Shown here piece after piece: positions 62,709 through 64,000 of a stretch of DNA of 64,000 nt (within the stretch, counting starts at the first letter, position 1; the number at the start of each line of letters is the position of its first letter). Under the pieces are notes generated by a model, which was not told where the DNA came from, did no database searches, and saw only the letters and a list, made by a program, of their open reading frames with translations. Position numbers and translations under genes: made by a program. The DNA lies in assembly GCF_003054055.1 (NCBI RefSeq), contig NZ_QBKI01000004.1:62001-126000 (forward strand). Reading direction: 5' to 3'. This DNA is from Pontibacter mucosus (lineage in GTDB: Bacteria > Bacteroidota > Bacteroidia > Cytophagales > Hymenobacteraceae).

Positions 62709-63353
62709 TTATCTTAAATCTACCACGCTCACGCCTTTATACTTGGCCTTGTTAAAGGTGAAGGCATCGGGAGCAAGCGTCGGGTTTGCCTGGAAATTGC
62801 TGATGGTGTAAGTATAGCGGTTGCCGTTGTTGCGGAACATCTGCCAGCTTCTCAGGGTCTTGTCTTTCTGGTTAATGTACAGGCGCACCTTGTAGATCGG
62901 GTTCTTACGGTCTTCAGGGGCCAACTCAATCACGTCATACTTCACGCCGCTAATCGTCTCCGTGCCGGCATGCGCATACTTATAGCCTTTTTTATACATG
63001 TCGAAGATCTTGCTTGGTGCCATCGCCTCTGCTTCTTCGTCTGTCTCGGTAATCGTCACCTCGTTGGCATCCTTCAGGAAAGTATACATGGTTTTGCCAT
63101 CGCTGATGACCTCCTGGCCACTTACTCCCAGTCTATACTTGTCGCCGCTCACGGTAACGCTGCCGTTCATGGTTTCCTTTACATTGGCCGAAGGGTTCTC
63201 CATTGTCTGGGAAAAATCAGCTTTAAAGGCTTTCATTGAGCGGTACTTCTGGCTCATGGCGTTCAGCACCTTGGCCGCCTCCGGGTCTTGCTGTGCATGG
63301 GCCACAGACGCAATCATCAACACTGCCAGCAGAAGAGAGAGTAACTTTTTCAT
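62709..63353 (-). CDS. lolA: LolA-family periplasmic lipoprotein carrier
   Basis: LolA carries lipoproteins across the periplasm to the outer membrane. The 214-residue protein has a signal peptide (about 1-20, ending AHAQ) and a LolA-like domain with blocks AFKADFSQTMENPSANVKETMNGSVTVSGDKYRLGVSGQEVISDGKTMYTF, and a terminal FTFNKAKYKGVSVVDLR. The start of the ftsK tail gene is upstream on the same strand, with the ftsK stop 29 bp before the lolA ATG, the order ftsK-lolA that is common in Bacteroidota. Family is firm; exact client lipoproteins are not known. Confidence 0.9.
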   Translation of the reverse strand: MKKLLSLLLAVLMIASVAHAQQDPEAAKVLNAMSQKYRSMKAFKADFSQTMENPSANVKETMNGSVTVSGDKYRLGVSGQEVISDGKTMYTFLKDANEVTITETDEEAEAMAPSKIFDMYKKGYKYAHAGTETISGVKYDVIELAPEDRKNPIYKVRLYINQKDKTLRSWQMFRNNGNRYTYTISNFQANPTLAPDAFTFNKAKYKGVSVVDLR

Positions 63354-63382
63354 ATCAGGTTTACGTGTACTTGTTTCTTGGT

Positions 63383-64000
63383 TTACCCAAGCGTATTCAA
63401 TAACTGTTCCAAACTGTACTCATCCTGAATCAAAACTTCGCGGGCCTTGCTTCCCTCAAACGGTCCTACCACTCCGGCTGATTCCAGTTGGTCTATCAGG
63501 CGGCCGGCGCGGTTGTAGCCCAGCTTCAGGCGGCGCTGCAGCAGCGAGGTGCTTCCCTGCTGGTGCTGCACAATCACGCGGGCGGCCTCTTCAAACAACG
63601 GGTCGCGGTTGCTCGGGTCAAAGTCTGCTTTCTCGTTACCACCGTCATCGCCTACGAACTCCGGCAGCAGGTAAGCATCGCTGTAGCCCTGCTGCTCGCC
63701 GATAAAGTCGCAGATGCGGTCCACTTCCGGCGTATCCACAAAGGCGCACTGGATACGGATCATGTCCGAGCCAATCGAGAAAAGCATATCACCCTGTCCA
63801 ATCAGCTGGTCGGCGCCGCCGGCATCGAGAATGGTGCGGGAGTCAATCTTAGAGGTTACCTTAAAGGAAATACGCGCCGGGAAGTTGGCCTTGATGATAC
63901 CCGTGATCACGTTTACCGACGGACGCTGCGTAGCCACGACCAGGTGTATACCAATGGCACGGGCCAGCTGGGCCAGACGGGCAATCGGCGTTTCCACCTC
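63383..64000 (-). CDS. ftsK: DNA translocase FtsK/SpoIIIE, C-terminal fragment
   Basis: The gene enters from the right edge, so only the last 206 codons are seen. The fragment reads EVETPIARLAQLARAIGIHLVVATQRPSVNVITG, the late part of the RecA-like motor, through KVTSKIDSRTILDAGGADQLIGQGDML. The C-terminal winged-helix gamma domain follows (DPLFEEAARVIVQHQQGSTSLLQRRLKLGYNRAGRLIDQLESAGVVGP), which recognises orienting DNA sequences during chromosome segregation. The first codon in the window is GAG (Glu), then an internal GTG (Val) that must not be taken as a start. The lolA gene follows 29 bp downstream. Confidence 0.96.
   Translation of the reverse strand, partial: EVETPIARLAQLARAIGIHLVVATQRPSVNVITGIIKANFPARISFKVTSKIDSRTILDAGGADQLIGQGDMLFSIGSDMIRIQCAFVDTPEVDRICDFIGEQQGYSDAYLLPEFVGDDGGNEKADFDPSNRDPLFEEAARVIVQHQQGSTSLLQRRLKLGYNRAGRLIDQLESAGVVGPFEGSKAREVLIQDEYSLEQLLNTLG

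Noticed and set aside
63383-63997. GTG at 63995-63997 as the ftsK start
   Set aside because: It is an internal Val in the conserved EVETPIARL segment; the gene continues past the window edge.

Overview
The window looks like chromosome from a Bacteroidota, most likely the Cytophagales/Hymenobacteraceae (Pontibacter-like). This is inferred from gene content: type IX secretion (T9SS) sorting domains of types A and B, PorP/SprF proteins paired with giant SprB-like adhesins, YceI lipoproteins, DUF2851, DUF1456 and DUF2721 proteins, ThuA and LuxC-type acyl-CoA reductase, and several promoter -7 boxes of the Bacteroidota type TAnnTTTG. No phage, transposase, plasmid or CRISPR gene is visible. Most genes are GC-rich. 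A few stretches (1-1270, 14456-15200, 39000-39600, 44390-44815, 60980-61380) are clearly more AT-rich.

Layout. 1-406: start of a secreted protein that runs off the left edge. 1271-3859: M14 carboxypeptidase. 4785-14455: a 2898-residue adhesin with about 31 repeats of 78 residues, and its PorP/SprF partner. 15228-17595: two small genes and queA. 18477-24337: M28 peptidase, DUF1028 protein, NYN-domain protein, marC and hemE. 25099-31051: minus-strand cluster aspC, heptose-kinase-like gene and two tandem trkH genes. 31201-34303: a second, smaller adhesin-PorP/SprF pair. 34518-37829: recR-clpS and a divergent dipeptidyl peptidase. 38207-42376: hypothetical genes, then an operon of a MarR regulator and two YceI proteins. 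42791-42872: tRNA-Leu(CAG). 43081-47548: lipoproteins, ThuA and a subtilase with SLH-like repeats and a T9SS signal. 47624-56768: valS, pentapeptide protein, ferredoxin, LuxC-like reductase, a tandem hypothetical pair, uridine phosphorylase, trhO and a NeuD/PglD-like acyltransferase. 56827-64000: membrane protein, DUF2851, DUF1456, VOC and YjdM proteins, pyrF, lolA and the 3' end of ftsK.

The strongest unexplained signal is a short motif, AAGTATAAA and its complement TTTATACTT. It recurs through the whole window, on both strands, inside genes in several reading frames and between genes. It forms the base of perfect inverted repeats at transcription terminators and a 9-copy hexamer array (38005-38058). 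This pattern resembles DNA uptake signals of Pasteurellaceae and Neisseria, but that link is only a hypothesis. A second signal is a family of long dispersed intergenic repeats (near 4.0-4.5, 17.6-18.3 and 24.5 kb). Its core hairpin shows paired, structure-preserving changes between two copies.

Surface biology dominates: two adhesin/SprF pairs, four secreted peptidases (M14, M28, S9, S8), envelope lipoproteins and LolA. The remainder is housekeeping (queA, hemE, recR, clpS, valS, pyrF, ftsK).
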